A stretch of DNA of 64,000 nt from Forficula auricularia (GCA_024734495.1 JALMQS010000718.1:159925-223924); one strand, 5' to 3'. Counted from the first letter of the stretch, positions 1 through 12,114 are shown. Program-made: numbers and translations. The notes: generated by a model from the letters alone, not told the origin.

Positions 1-307
1 TTCATAAATAGTTTGATTTTATATAGTTTCATAAAATGAATAAATGATATTCATTACTCGCGAGTTATTTTCTAGTAAGGAATAGCCTCGTTGTTATAAT
101 GACTATCGTATGAACGAGCTTGTTGCTAATGGATAATCCATCCAAGGCAGCAAGTCATGATGCAATTTCTGCTAAACTACTCTTTTTAAAAGGCTAGAGA
201 TGCTGGCTTGTTTTTGTGAATTGCATAATTTTCTTTTAAAAACCGACAAACCTTAGTGAACCCAATTCTAGAGACGGAAAACAGACAGAAATCCTAACAT
301 TTTAAAT

Positions 308-755
308 ATAGTGACCTTCTCCGAGAAAAGGGACCTAGTGTGTGAAAATGAAGTTTTGAGAAAAACGCATTTAAAGTTTCATAACGCATTATCACTTTGA
401 ACACACCTTCAGTTGGGAGATGCGATTTGGTATGGTTAGTTATGATTGGGTGCCGACTTTGGTGACGTCATGCCTATGTGGTGACGTATTTTTTGTAAAA
501 ATAACTATAAGAAAGGAAAAGAATAAAGTGACGCTTCAGTCTTGTGCCAACTGTATAACGAGTGTTATCAATATCTCAAAAGTTGTTTCGCAATTCCCAA
601 GTTCGTTTTGTACGTTTTTATGGGGTAAATAAATTTTTATCAGAAATCTAACTCATTTCATCTTATTCTACACCCTTTTAGGTGCCAGAATCCACTCTTA
701 AGTCCAAACCCGTTTTTTGACACAATAGGTCACTTTTCTCGGAGAAGGTCACATA
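308..755. mobile_element. Foldback MITE with about 37-bp inverted ends
   Basis: The block starts with GTGACCTTCTCCGAGAAAAG (from about 310) and ends with the reverse complement (about 730-751). The arms match over roughly 37 bp and TATA flanks both sides. No transposase is visible inside, so this is a non-autonomous DNA transposon. The 70-codon ORF at 420-632 lies in its interior and is not supported as a gene. Confidence 0.55.
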
Positions 756-1185
756 TAGATTATATTTATTTATTTATTTTATTATTAGGATAGCTCTAAT
801 CGAAAGGTGTACCGAGCCTTGAAAACTTTTCATTTTTTCTCCAATTTTATTATTGTTAATTTGTTAAGAAAAAAGAAAATAATAACTCAAAGTTGTATGA
901 TGTGCACACGAGTTTATTTGTCACTTCTTTGGAGAGAAAGATAAAGAAAGGATTAATAAAAGGGTTGTATCTTGTCTAGGTTTTTGTACATATGTGTATG
1001 TGTGTGTGTGTTGTTGTTTTTGGTTGATCCCTCCAATAAAGGAATATGGCTTGTGTGAATTGCAGAGTCTTTATTTTTTTTTTTTTATTTTCATTCCCTC
1101 ATCTAATCCAGATTCCTCTAATCCCGCCCTCAACATCGACGGCGTCTTCAACGTCCACGGTCACTTTCTCTCTATCCCATTCTTT

Positions 1186-1186
<1 letters not shown>
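756..1186. other. AT-rich stretch, no gene seen
   Basis: It contains T-rich runs and a short TTTA repeat near 765-785. A pyrimidine-rich tract before 1111 looks like a splice acceptor, but the frame after it runs straight into the CA repeat, so no exon is called. Confidence 0.5.

Positions 1187-1228
<42 letters not shown>
1187..1228 (+). repeat. (CA)n microsatellite
   Basis: About 21 uninterrupted CA units. The overlapping ORFs that read as runs of TH or HT are products of this repeat. Confidence 0.97.
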
Positions 1229-1229
<1 letters not shown>

Positions 1230-1870
1230 CTACATGTATAAGAGAGAGTGTAGAGCATATAGTGAGCGAGTCGAGGAAGGGGTTAAAGAGCTTTTTCGCG
1301 TAGTTTTCAACCTCAAAAGTTAGTTTTAGACTTTAAGCTGTTTAACCCGTAAATGCTGTTGGTTTCGTCCTCCACTCTTCTCGGCTTCCTCTCTTTTCTC
1401 CATTTTCGTTTATCTAATTTTTCACCTTTTTTTTAACCCTCCTCGCATGCAAGATATCGTTAAAATCGCGCACCATTAAAGCATGAAAAGATTAATAAGA
1501 TTTTTAGAAAAAAAAAACTTTTAGAAAATATAATCATCTAGATCTAGATAATTAAAATTATAATATTCTTTACTCTATTTTAATTTTATTAGTATCTGAT
1601 GGACCAAGCGTTGCTTGGTAATTTTTTGCTTTAGTTAAAAGCGATATATTAAAACAATATTTATTTAAACCCTTTTAAACTCTGAAGGAGGAAGCATTCT
1701 TCGAATCGTCGAGTTTCTTAAAAGGATGAAAATCACGTTCTAATAAATTATTTTATTCAGAATTTGTGCTTTTCATTATTCTTGGGATGTCTTTGCTTCC
1801 ATTCCGGCACTAAGACTTCAATAGAAAATACCTCTAACTAATTAAATTTTCTTTTTTTTTTTTATTTATA

Positions 1871-2360
1871 AATTTTATTAAACCAATTATTTTACATTAA
1901 TTAATGTATACATTGTATTTAAGTTTCGATTCCGGAGATTGCTTCTCCACCATCGAGTGTCCTTATTCATCTTTAGTCCTTGTTTTTAATAAGAGGAAAA
2001 ATTTAGATAAAAAAACCTCTTTTCCGATAATTATTTCAATTCCATTATTCCCCAATCAAGTCGATTGGTTTCATTCCATCCCTCCTCCCCTTATCCCCAT
2101 CCAATCATCCATTCATATTAAATTTTCTTTTTATAAATTTTATTAAACCAATTATTTTACACTAATTAATGTATACATTGTATTTTAGTTTCGATTCCGG
2201 AGATTACTTCTCCACCATCGAGTGTCCTTATTCATCTTTAGTCCTTGTTTTTAATAAGAGGAAACATCTAATTAGATAAAAAAAACCTCTTTTCCGATAA
2301 TTATTTCAATTCCATTATTCCCCAATCAAGTCGATTGGTTTGCTCTCCTCCATCCTCCAA
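1871..2360 (+). repeat. Tandem dimer of a dispersed repeat of about 265 bp
   Basis: Two head-to-tail copies start near 1871 and 2136. Each runs from a segment with ATTAATTAATGTATACATTG through CCGGAGATTGCTTCTCC to AATCAAGTCGATTGGTTT. The same unit is present as an inverted dimer at 15340-15815. The unit contains a small hairpin (GGAGA...TCTCC) and no open frame. Its class is unknown. Confidence 0.85.
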
Positions 2361-2599
2361 TCATTAAATTTTCTAATTTTAATATATTTGTATAATAATA
2401 TTTATAATGAGGCTATTGATGGTTTTTGACATTGAAAAAATATTAATTAAAATAAGTAATGCAATTTTAAAAAGAATTTTATTTCAAATAATAAAAGTAA
2501 ATTGAAATAAAAAAATTAAATATAAATTTCATACTCCTGTGAATAATTACTTTAATTTAAAAAAACCTATTAAATTAAAGTTACCAGAGTGGAGAGGAG

Positions 2600-3090
2600 C
2601 CTTCAAGGATTTTCTTGTTACACCTTGGATGCAATTCTGAGGCGGGCTGTCAGACTGGTAGGAGATTAAACATTAACTGACTCCTAGCTTATCGTAGATC
2701 GGTCTCCGCCCTTTTCCTTTTTTTATAGATATTATCACAGCTTTTGGTTTCGACGAGATAAAATCAATAATCCCTCCAAAAGCTTCATTTGCGCAAAATA
2801 CACGATTTTCTAAGATTCAACACCCCTACGCGCTTAAATTGGATACAAACTGAACAAACGCATTTGCCAATTCGTTTGTCCCTATGAATTCTAAAGACTG
2901 GAATTCTCTTCCCCTGACCGTCTTCCCAGCAACATATAATCTTCAGTCTTTCAAGGTCCACATCCACAGATACCTTCGACTCCGACTTAATCCCTAAATC
3001 TCTTCTTATTTTCACGATAAAAAGGTCCATCGAGGACTACAGAGGTTGTACTTTTTTTATGCGACTTCTTCTTGTATCAATATCATTATA
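2600..3090 (+). pseudogene. LINE 3' end: reverse-transcriptase ORF C-terminus plus 3' UTR
   Basis: Frames in this stretch give, with breaks, RRAVRLVGD, LFYRYYHS and then DWNSLPLTVFPATYNLQSFK before a stop near 2998. This is the C-terminal signature of non-LTR retrotransposon ORF2 proteins of the Jockey/CR1 kind. The 3' UTR runs to about 3085 and ends at a GATATTG-like tail. At least three further copies of the same family lie at 24967-25236, 35860-36062 and 43000-43336, all on the minus strand. Frameshifts and stops show that it is dead and 5'-truncated. Family assignment within the LINEs is inferred from the WNSLP motif only. Confidence 0.8.
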
Positions 3091-5213
3091 TATAAAAAAT
3101 TTATTTATAAAATCCTGACAGAGGCTACTTAACAAATATTAACATTTGGTGAAAAGATTTAGTTTATCGAGACTAGATATAATAATAAGAAATCAATGAG
3201 GTTGTCGTCTTCTTGATTCAAATAAGCATATAATATATATAATGAATATATATTTTTTTGATGTTTACTTTAATACAATGATTTTCTTATATTTTTTAAA
3301 AATATTTTATCACATAAGGGTGAGGTATATTCGTAAAAACTAAGGAAAAACATCTATTTCTGCAAGATCATACATTAGATACTTTCCCACAATACCATTT
3401 GTATAGTAACAAGCAGCTTCTGTTAAATTATTATATTAGAGAGTGAATATGAAAATAATAGAATAATAGAAATCTATTTTACATTTTTCAAAAAAAAAGT
3501 GAAAATTATATTTTTGAACATTTCAATAAGAAAATTCTAGTATATAACATAACATATAAATAAATTCATTTTTATAGTGGAAATTTTTTTATATTTTTAT
3601 TTATTTTATCTTTTCTTCTTTTATTCTCCATTTTGAAAAGTGTTCTTTGAAATTTTCTTAAAAAAATCGTGTAACGAATATATTTTTTTATTCTTTGCCA
3701 ATCGAAGAAAAAGAGAAAGAATCGCGTGCATACATGCATGAAGATATGTGCCCCGAAAAATTCAAGTCAAACTCGCTCTCGTCCCTAACAAATAGAAGAA
3801 TAAAATTATGCAAATAGAAATTTATTTTCCTTTAAGAAAAGAACCCAAGTCCAGCTCAAATTCACTTTGGCTCTCTACTTCGTGTTAGACATACCATTAT
3901 ATATGTGCGGGGCAGGGTGGGGGGGAGGGGGCAAGAGAGGCAACTGCCTAGGCCCTAAGGGTGCTGGCTGGCCAAATAGAAAAAAAACGCACCCTTCATC
4001 TTGATTGGATTGAATTGATAGAAAAGACCAACCGAGTTTCTCCAGAGGAAACATCTTTCAGTTCATCTAAATAGATATACCTTCTACATATGCATTAGAT
4101 CAAGTTTTCACACTGTGTTGACACAGTGATCATGCCCATGAGAGTTTTAATGCTGAATTTTATAGAATTACTGAGAATTCTCGTCAAAGGTATTCAAAAG
4201 AAAATGTTTACCAAGACGAGAGAGATTTCTTTTCTATAGGAGAAATTAATATTTAGCATTAGAGTGAGTCTCGATGTTATTATCATTTTTCATGGTAAAA
4301 TTAAATACATATATATATATAGGAATGTCAGTGTTAACTTTAATATTACAACGCTCTTGTGTTTCCATACGTACTTTTCTAGCGAACTAAATTCTTTCGT
4401 CTATATATGTACATTTTGAAAGGAAAATATAACTTAATATCTACAAAAATTTTCTATCTATTATTTGAATAAGTATTTTATATAGATATAAAATATATGT
4501 AATTATAATCAATTATTTTGAAAAAAATATCTCTTTGCATACTTCGTCAACGGAGAAGATGTAATGATGGATCCCCTTTTAGAGAAATTTTTCCATTTAG
4601 ATAAGAACATAAAATTAAAATCGACAAAAATGATAATGTGATAATTTGAATTAGTATTTATATTTATTTGAAATATATAATATTGTTTAAAAAATATTTT
4701 GAGATATAGATTCAATCACATAGGAAAAAATCATGAGATTATCTTGTACTGATTCCGAGGTGCTATCGATGATATTACATTTCCGAGGGGGTTAATATAA
4801 CTCGTCCGACATTTAATAAAATCATGCATAGGGGCTCGGATTCAGTAATAAATAATCTCTTGATTTTTATTCTAATTAGTTTTTATATTAAGATTAAAAT
4901 TGCATTTATTCGTATACATTTTACAATGCTTGATTAGAAATAAGTAGTCAAAGCAATCTTATAAGATATCTTAAAAGAGAATTTATTTTAATGGGTGTAG
5001 GTATTTAGTTAGAGTTTATAATATAGGTAGGAATTACAATAGATTTAATTGTATATAGATAGGAGAGGTTCGAAAACAAGCTCACTCTTGTTCGTAAACA
5101 AGCTCAGACAGGTTTGCATGAATTGGAAGAAATCTTTAAATTCGATACTTCTAAGATTTTCCTTTTAACTATTAGGTGCTCGTACAATAACTAGTACCTA
5201 CTCTCTATTGCAG
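3091..5213. other. AT-rich intergenic DNA, no gene seen
   Basis: No convincing exon was found on either strand. A short G-rich tract at 3905-3990 containing CAACTGCCTAGGCCC looks like the edge of a DNA transposon. An octamer-like ATGCAAAT lies near 3807. The rest is AT-rich and featureless. Confidence 0.4.
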
Positions 5214-5363
5214 GGTCCAAAGTTCACTCCCCACCATGACCCCATTCTCCCTTGAGCCCATGCGACTTGAATTGTGAGCCCCGCCAAGCTAAAATCAACG
5301 CAGCAAGGATTCGCGCCGTTGAGAACTCTCCAGTGATTCTGCGCGCACCCACTCGTCTTCCAG
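5214..5363 (+). other. Candidate exon, possibly 5' untranslated
   Basis: The segment is bounded by a pyrimidine-rich acceptor ending TATTGCAG and a strong donor CAG|gtgaga, and it is much more GC-rich than its flanks. All three frames contain a stop over the full 150 nt. Frame 3 is open from 5240 to the donor and ends after one base of a codon. That phase matches the next candidate exon at 6869, giving ...RLP then AEHGTVGAE across the junction. A short reading frame starts at a Kozak-like CCACCATGA (5235). A 5' UTR exon of a large gene is the simplest reading. No family is recognised. Confidence 0.35.
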
Positions 5364-6428
5364 GTGAGATTTTTTTCATTATTTTTGAATTTTCTTTATT
5401 CTACCAATTCTTTATTATTTATATACGTATTTATATATCAGTTAAAAAATAAATTATATCAATATTAATATTTCGATTTTTACCTATTTCTTTTTCAAAT
5501 AAATAACTAGAATTAACATTTAATAATTCGTATTCTAAACCAGTCTTAACCTTTTTAGGTGCAACCCAAATTTGAGAAATATGTTCATGTCGCGATCCAA
5601 AACAAAGCCAAATTTTTTTCATAAGGCAAGGCTCTTTTTTAGATCATACTTAAAAAATTGTCTTCAATTTTACAATGATTAAATAAATTTTTAACTATTA
5701 AGATAAAACAAATCGTCGCCTTAGAGTGTAAACCTCCTAAATACATTTTTTATCATATATAACATATTAATACCGTTCGAAAGAAAAAGAAATGCACCAT
5801 CGTTCAAGTAAAACTGCTACTAAAAATTACGATCTTAAGTTGTATAAAAAATGTTTTTTTCCATAACACCAATATTAAATTTTGTTTGTTTTTTTCTCTG
5901 CCCTGTAAAATTTCCTTGTTGTGAATTAGCAGGTATACACTCTAAGCCGACGAAATGTACTTTTCGATCCAAGGAAAATAATAAAAAAAGTACCTTAATT
6001 TATTATTTTTCCTTTGAAAGAAGGAAAAAATATTTTTTAAGTTTTTTTTTTTAAATTTTTAAATAAGGAATAAATAACATGGTTTATGAGAGTTTGGAAA
6101 ATTTGTAACGATTTAAACGTTTTATTTCAATTTAGAAGGGTCCCTTTAATAAGAAAAAAAGGAAATGTGTAATGGTTAGCACTCTGGTAAAAATTAATAA
6201 AAGATATAGATATTTATACTATTTATTTATAAATAGATAAGAAAATTAAAAAAATATAATGGTCAATGACAAGAAAAAACTTGTCTGTAAAACAAAAGAA
6301 TTTATACAAAAATAAGAACTATGAAACACAGCAATAAGAGTAAGGTTCAATAGAATGCGTGTCCGATAAGAGAACATATGAGAGAGAAAATGCGTGAAGC
6401 CGGCTCTTCGAAGGTCTGCTAGCGAGTG

Positions 6429-6540
6429 CTAGTATCTTTTATCTATGGCGAGTGCCTCCTCGATCGCTGCCAAAACATATCGTGTCTGCGCAGCGGACAT
6501 CAGCAACGATTCCACCGAGCTTCGTGCGAGATGCCAACCT
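6429..6540 (-). other. Candidate terminal coding exon (minus strand), alternative plus-strand ORF
   Basis: On the minus strand an acceptor GTTTTCAG is followed by an open frame of 36 codons ending in TAG at 6431-6429. It includes SSVESLLMSAAQTRYVLAAI and reads like an amphipathic helix. On the plus strand the same DNA carries a 40-codon ORF from ATG 6445 to TAA 6567 (MASASSIAAKTYRV...), codon-aligned with the antisense frame. The segment is GC-balanced in an AT-rich setting, which suggests selection on at least one strand. No upstream exon was found for either reading, and no family is recognised. Confidence 0.33.
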
Positions 6541-6868
6541 CTGAAAACTAAATCTTCCCCGAAATAAAAAATAGAAAGAAATGGCAACTTGGTTGCCTAT
6601 TAAACAGGGGTAGCCGTTTATATCATTACAAATTATTTATGAATGCGGGGGGAAAGTTAATTTTAAAACTGAAGAGGGGTTAAATATAGAACCCGAAACA
6701 CGTACCTACCTAATGATAAAAATCATTTTTTTTTTTTTATTGAACAAAAACTTTTAGGTATTGTATTGATTGATTAAGAAATTAAGTAATTTTTAATTAA
6801 TAAATTATTTTAACTAATTTAATTTTTCAATAAGGTCTTATCGATTAATTTCCGTCTTTTTCTTTTAG

Positions 6869-6934
6869 CAGAACATGGGACTGTGGGAGCAGAGACAGCT
6901 CATCTCTTCAGGGGGTCCACGAGACCAAACTATG
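6869..6934 (+). other. Candidate internal exon with a NAGNAG acceptor
   Basis: A strong pyrimidine tract (TTTTTCTTTTAGCAG) precedes the segment and a donor ATG|gtaaga follows it. The tandem TAGCAG allows two acceptors three bases apart, giving a 66- or 63-nt exon. All three frames are open. In the frame that continues the 5214-5363 candidate the peptide is EHGTVGAETAHLFRGSTRPN. In phase 0 it is QNMGLWEQRQLISSGGPRDQ. The GC content contrasts sharply with the introns around it. The gene is unidentified. Confidence 0.42.
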
Positions 6935-7560
6935 GTAAGAAAACCTACTTAATGTCTATTTATTAATTTTTCTTATTCAAATTTATTATTGAATTGAAAG
7001 TACTAAGCTTTCGAATAACCAAAAAAGTAAACACATACTCCCTCATATTTGCTCGTTTCATATTAATTGAAACTGTAACGAGTTTTTCATATTCATGATT
7101 AATTCAGGTGATGTCTGGTGTAGTAAACTCACTTAATTTAGTGAACAGTAGTGTCTTTAGAAATACATTATCGCATTTTTGTTTCACATTATTATTTGAA
7201 CCAAGAATAGGATAGTTGAGGCTTTAACGAAAATTTATTGGCGCACCAATCAATCAGGTTTTGAAATAAATCAGATGTCTTATGTTGAAGTTTCGTGTTT
7301 ATTTTTTCAACTCATCATCAGGAGATAATTTTTTACTGGGCCAATTGTTAGTGTGGATCTGTTAATTTTTTTAAAATCATATAAAACGCTCGTTTGTTTC
7401 TAAGGTTAAGAATAAAAATAAACATAATATCTCAATTTTTCAAATGAAAGAGATTTTACTTAGGGAAAGTGGTGTAGGTTTTAGGTGAAACATGATATTA
7501 ATTAATAAAGTAAAGGGTGTGTAGTTTCACAGTGAATGAAATAAAACTCAAAGAGGTTTA

Positions 7561-7608
7561 TACAAACTCAATATATTTCGGATTATTAGTCCATCATCAG
7601 GAGTTTAC
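7561..7608 (-). ncRNA. Hammerhead-like ribozyme motif
   Basis: Read on the minus strand: AAACTC, CTGATGA, one T, GGA-loop-TCC, GAA, palindrome ATATAT, T, GAGTTT. Stem I (AAACTC/GAGTTT) and stem II (GGA/TCC) both pair. Confidence 0.55.
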
Positions 7609-7717
7609 AAGTTAAAACAGGTTTAGTGTAGTTTGTGTAGTTTAGTGTAGTTTTAGTGTAGTTTAGTGCAGTTTTGTGTAGTTTCACAGTGAATGAAATA
7701 AAACTCAAAGAGGTGTA

Positions 7718-7765
7718 TACAAACTCAATATATTTCGGATTATTAGTCCATCATCAGGAGTTTAC
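7718..7765 (-). ncRNA. Hammerhead-like ribozyme motif
   Basis: A second copy within the same foldback element, with a core and stems identical to the copy at 7561-7608. Confidence 0.55.
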
Positions 7766-7786
7766 AAGTTAAAACAGTTTTAACTT

Positions 7787-7834
7787 GTAAACTCCTGATG
7801 ATGGACTAAGAATCCGAAATATATTGAGTTTATA
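7787..7834 (+). ncRNA. Hammerhead-like ribozyme motif
   Basis: CTGATGA is at 7795-7801, stem II GGA 7803-7805 with TCC 7813-7815, GAA at 7816-7818 and the stem III palindrome ATATAT at 7819-7824. Stem I is AAACTC 7789-7794 paired with GAGTTT 7826-7831. The predicted scissile bond is after T7825. It faces the minus-strand copies across a short spacer. Confidence 0.57.
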
Positions 7835-8449
7835 TAAACCTCTTTGAGTTTTATTTCATTCACTGTGAAACTACACACCCTTTACTTTATTAATTAAATG
7901 AAAGAAAATTTCTTCAATTGGATGAGGGAGATGCGTTTATTCTTAAGGTATATACTATACATATTTGATAAGCGAGATACAGACTAACTGGGATTTTTAT
8001 AATTTTATAAACAATTAACAAATCCACACTAACAACTGACTTGGTAAAAAACTTATCTTCTGATGATTAGTTTAAAATATAAGCTTGAAATATCGACATA
8101 AGAAATATGATTTATTTCATCCCTGGCCTGCCTGCACCTATAGATCCTCCTTCATTCAGAATATATTTTGGGGGATTGAATTTTAATTAAAATTACAAGG
8201 AGATATAGTTTGTGTCGCGAAAACTTTCGTCACTTGATAAAAATTACCAAACCGTGATTGAAAGGCTTTGTATTTTTTTATTTTATTAATTTTTTTGATT
8301 GGCCAATTTCTGACTATATTGAAAATATTATATTATTTCTACATTTTTTAAAAGAAAGTTCTGAAGATATAAAACCAAAAATCTAATCAGTTTGTCGCTT
8401 TATAATAATATCTACAAAAGTTTTGGAATAAGCACATACTTTCTAGTTT

Positions 8450-8650
8450 GAAAGTTTATAATGGGAAATAAGGACAAGTTTTTTTTGTGTGATTTTTTTA
8501 TTTTTCAACCAACGTTTCGTCGACTTTGCCGACTTTTTCAGAGCTTCAAATAGCTACATCACACATTTGTCTGTACATTATTTTCTTTTATCTCCGTTAC
8601 TAATGAAGACCATCAGAAACTTAAAAATCAAAAAATTTGGCACATTTATA
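8450..8650 (-). repeat. Dispersed repeat with a damaged hammerhead-like motif
   Basis: This shares about 180 bp with 40725-40905, from AAGGACAAGTTTTTTTTG through the ribozyme-like core to CCATCAGAAACTT. A related form is at 58120-58330. The core (8506-8546, minus) reads CTGAAAA instead of CTGAAGA, so it has lost a key base, while stem II GTCG/CGAC and the ACGT stem III remain. Confidence 0.6.
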
Positions 8651-9029
8651 TAAATATTTTTTTCTTTTTACTAACAATTATATTAGATTAACAGTCTTAG
8701 AAATAATATAAATAGAATCAGAAAACACAGTTTTAAAAACAATAGAACTGAATCAGTTTCCTCATTAATCTTCAAATATAGAAATATCAAATTTAAATAA
8801 ATAAAAAAAGACAACAACAAAATTAAATAATATTCACTCTACATCCGTTTTTTCCAATCTTTTTTGTGCCATGTTCCACCTAAGCCTTTCTGTAATTCTC
8901 ATGTCCCGTATGTAACATATACACGATATTTCTTTATTTTATTAATGAATTATTATTTATATTAATATAATTACATAAAATATAAATAAATAACTGTACT
9001 AATTAAAATCCTCAAAATGTATTCTGAAT

Positions 9030-9240
9030 TTGAACTTTATTTGTGACGTTGGTGCGCCTGTATTTAGGCAACAATTTGCGCGCTAAAGAATGAAAGCTGC
9101 GTAAGAGCTAGGCGAGTCCAGTCGTTGGAATGCCCCAATGATACCTATTTGATTATTATTAATAAAAGAATAAACATATTAATATTTAAAATGACTTTGG
9201 ATAAAGTCTAGCTACGATCCGTTGCAGTTTATTTTTTCAA
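9030..9240 (-). repeat. Terminal segment of the 21.3-kb foldback family
   Basis: The stretch 9160-9234 matches the terminal arm at 21301-21375 in reverse complement, including the near-palindromic GCAACGGATCGT(T)GC end. The preceding 100 bases are GC-richer and unexplained. Confidence 0.5.
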
Positions 9241-9244
9241 TTCG

Positions 9245-9510
9245 GTATAAAATACTAATTTAAATAATTATATAATTTTTGTGTAAATGAGATTATAATT
9301 TCATGAAAATATCGAAAAATTTCTCATAAGTGAACCCTTTGTAACATTTACTCTCTTGACCAAAGTATATTTTTAAAGCCATTTTATTAATATTATATTT
9401 TTTCGAGTGTATATAAAATATTCATTTAAATTTTAGTATACTTTTTGAGGAAATGGAATTTCATTTTCCTATCAAAATCGAAAAATTTCTCATCCGACAT
9501 CACCCAATTG
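9245..9510 (+). repeat. Diverged tandem duplication of about 165 bp
   Basis: Two units share ATCGAAAAATTTCTCAT and the flanking TAAAATA...TTTAAAT context (near 9320 and 9480). The second unit happens to have splice-like borders, but the duplication argues against a gene. Confidence 0.5.
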
Positions 9511-10699
9511 AGGGTAAGTAAATTTGTTTTTTGTAGTAATAGTAAGCTAGGCACGTAACAAACGATTTATATACATCAAGCAAAGCAAATGCTCTTTAAA
9601 AATCATCAACTCTGCTATTCTCGGCAAACTAAATCTTTTCAATAACTCTGAGATGGTTTACAATTTACAAATTTTATCTCCGTTTTATTATATCTGCTAT
9701 CGTCGTTTTAAACTTAATATTTTTTATTATTAATGATTTTTGAAGATATTTTATTCGTGTGGTTTTCTTTATGTGAGAGTTTGTTAAAAAGTTTAAGTAA
9801 TAACAAGTCTGAGAATAGATTCAGATTTAGTTAGAGAAAAAGAATTCAGGATAAATGCAAAAAATCCTTCTTTCATGAGTCATCTGTCAAAAGAGATAAA
9901 ATTATTAATTTTTCTTGTCATTTGAAAATTCTTTATACTTTTGAAGGATTGAAGACAGAAAATTAATTCAAACAAGGTGGATATAAAATTTTAAATAATT
10001 ATTTTTCCCATTTTGAAGTTGACTTCCAATTAAAATATGGATCACGGTGACCATCCCTTTTTAATGGTTGGATTTCTTATTCAAATTGAAATCATTAAAA
10101 TTCTTCTAAGTTCTTTAACATTGTACTTATAAATGAGAGCCCAGGCGTATTTATTAACTCTCTTTAATTGCTATGTGACTTTCTAATTATAAGAATACAG
10201 ATTATTCAATTCTATAAAATCTGGTGCGATTAAGAAAGTATGTAGGAAGAATTAAAAGACATAGTTTTCACTTTTGTATTTTAGATTTTAATTAACGTGA
10301 CAAAATAATTAAGACGGTTTAACTTGTTTTTATCATTTCTTGTTTGGCTAATTTCAATGCACACTGAGAAAGGTAGCTGACGTTTCGATTTCTAATTCAC
10401 TCGATAATTTTAGTTCGGATTAAATCACTATACACTAACTGTGACCGCACCTCCAGGATTTTAACCCAACATTCCAATGCAGTGTTGACTGGGCAGATCT
10501 ACTATTTTCACATTAAAAAGTTTTTTCATTTATATGCTACATCGCCCTTTCTTTAATTTCGGTGTCTGGTTAAACAAGCCTTTTTAAAATTGAATCTTTT
10601 AATAAAAAAAGAAGATATTATTAGCTATCTAAGTTATTTATTTATACACTTGGTCAGAGAGCTAATTATAGGTAATATTTTCTTTATAAATTTTTACTT
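9511..10699. other. AT-rich DNA, no gene seen
   Basis: Only a partial copy (9570-9645) of the short dispersed repeat with CTCTGCTATTCTCGGCAAA is recognised. Nothing else can be supported. Confidence 0.4.
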
Positions 10700-10704
10700 T
10701 ACCA

Positions 10705-11400
10705 TACAGGGTATCGTCAAGTATTGTAATCGTGCATAAAAAAAGTGTTTTTTTCCTTCTTTTTTTCGAAATATCTCAAAAACGGCTGAAATTATTTTGA
10801 TTCAAAAAATGAGCGAAACCATGGCATTTTGCTCTACAAAAAAGCTCTAATAAGTGAACATCGAAACAATTGTATTTTTGAGATAATAATTATTTTGTCA
10901 AAATGTCTGTTAGTCTGTCTGGTTGTCCGTTAATCTGTGCATGACCAAATTTTTGAGGACGAGCTAGCTCAAAAACTAGTTTGAATATCAAAACCAAATT
11001 TCACACGTAGTTTTGGTCCATTGAGATTAAGAACTGAATAGATTTTGGTGTATATCGGCCCAAAATTAAGGGGATGGAGGAGGGGGGGGGGGTTTAAAAA
11101 TTAAACATCTAGGCCATTTGAGCAAACTCAACCAAATTTTGTATACATAATCAGTGGGACCCCAGAATTATAAAAATTCAAAAACTAACTCCCCTTCTTC
11201 TTCTTAGACTTCCATACCCGAAAGGGGTGTCGGCGCTTCTCCACATATACCTGTGCTGAGTGTGTTTAGTTGTTTTTACACAGATATACGGGACCTACTT
11301 TTTACCCCCCCCCCTACATGATTATAAATAATTTTAGGGGCCAGGTTGAATGGGAAAGTCAAGTGGATGGCCACATCAGAACCCGTCAGCTTATTTACTC
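10705..11400 (+). repeat. Dispersed repeat R with a short S module
   Basis: Text such as GTCAAGTATTGTAATCGTGC, CTCAAAAACGGCTGAAA and TTGGTGTATATCGGCCC recurs in reverse at 38035-38285 and, several times over, at 44040-45000. The segment at 11340-11400 holds AAGTCAAGTGGATGGCCAC, a core also near 24740, 37810, 42015, 44060 and 54690. There is no ORF. It is probably the untranslated end of a retroelement, but its class is unproven. Confidence 0.6.
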
Positions 11401-11689
11401 TTTGCCTAAGGAACAAGAGAGATTGAAAATAATTTAAAAATTAAAATAGAGAAACACGTTAAATTTTTTTAAATCTCGATACGCTCTCTGCAAATTAGGG
11501 TGATTTTACAATTTTTTCATCTAATGATTTGATCTAGGAAACTGAAACTTGATAGTAAAGTTCAACTTTTTAATTTAAGCATTTTTTGTTTCAGCTTGCG
11601 TACAAGTGTTTCTCCTGTAATTACTAAAATTTCTGCATTTTTCAACCGAATGTCATGACGGTAATGAGCCCAAAATCTAAGCAATTATT

Positions 11690-11945
11690 TTTTGTAAAGA
11701 GAAATAATTGAGATTATCATCTGCTTGAAACAAATAAACATATAAATATATATATATAATTTATATAAATATGTATATCTATATATAATTTATTTGTTAA
11801 AGACTATAGGACTTCTTAATTTATTTTCCTTTTAATTCCTAATTAATTTATATTTCATCATTTATTTGTTTCAAACAGAGGTCAGCCTCATTGATTTCCC
11901 TGTATGAATCAACAACTCTGGTACTCTCGGCAAAACAAATTTCTT
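11690..11945 (+). repeat. Dispersed repeat T
   Basis: The core TCATTGATTTCCCTGTATGA plus CAACTCTGGTACTCTCGGCA recurs near 9600, 17570, 27220, 33100, 38560, 47010, 49920, 50265, 50690 and 57430 in both orientations, often next to foldback elements. It is non-coding. Confidence 0.65.
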
Positions 11946-12114
11946 TAAATTAAATTATTTTTTTGGGAGAAAAAAACTTTATACCACCAGAAGGAGCTTT
12001 TTACGATACATCATCCTTCTTTGAATTCTCAAGGATATCAGGCTCCAGACACATTCAATCAATGAGACAAAAATGTATACCTGGAAATGATCTTACTCCA
12101 TGTATATTAGACTA

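Larger units (their letters stand above)
7448..7894. mobile_element. Foldback element carrying three hammerhead-like motifs
   Basis: Inverted arms at about 7499-7566 and 7826-7894 share TAAAGGGTGTGTAGTTTCAC and flank an internal tandem copy plus a GTTTAGTGTA repeat (7621-7680). A second copy of the family, including the left flank with GTGGTGTAGGTTTTAGGTG, is at 32513-33053. The ribozyme-like cores sit next to the arms in both orientations. There is no protein-coding capacity. Confidence 0.75.

Noticed and set aside
994..1323. ORFs of 109 and 85 codons
   Set aside because: They run through the CA microsatellite and T runs and have no splice or domain support.
9437..9507. Segment with acceptor- and donor-like borders and an open frame
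   Set aside because: It is one unit of a diverged tandem duplication whose other unit lacks the frame and signals.
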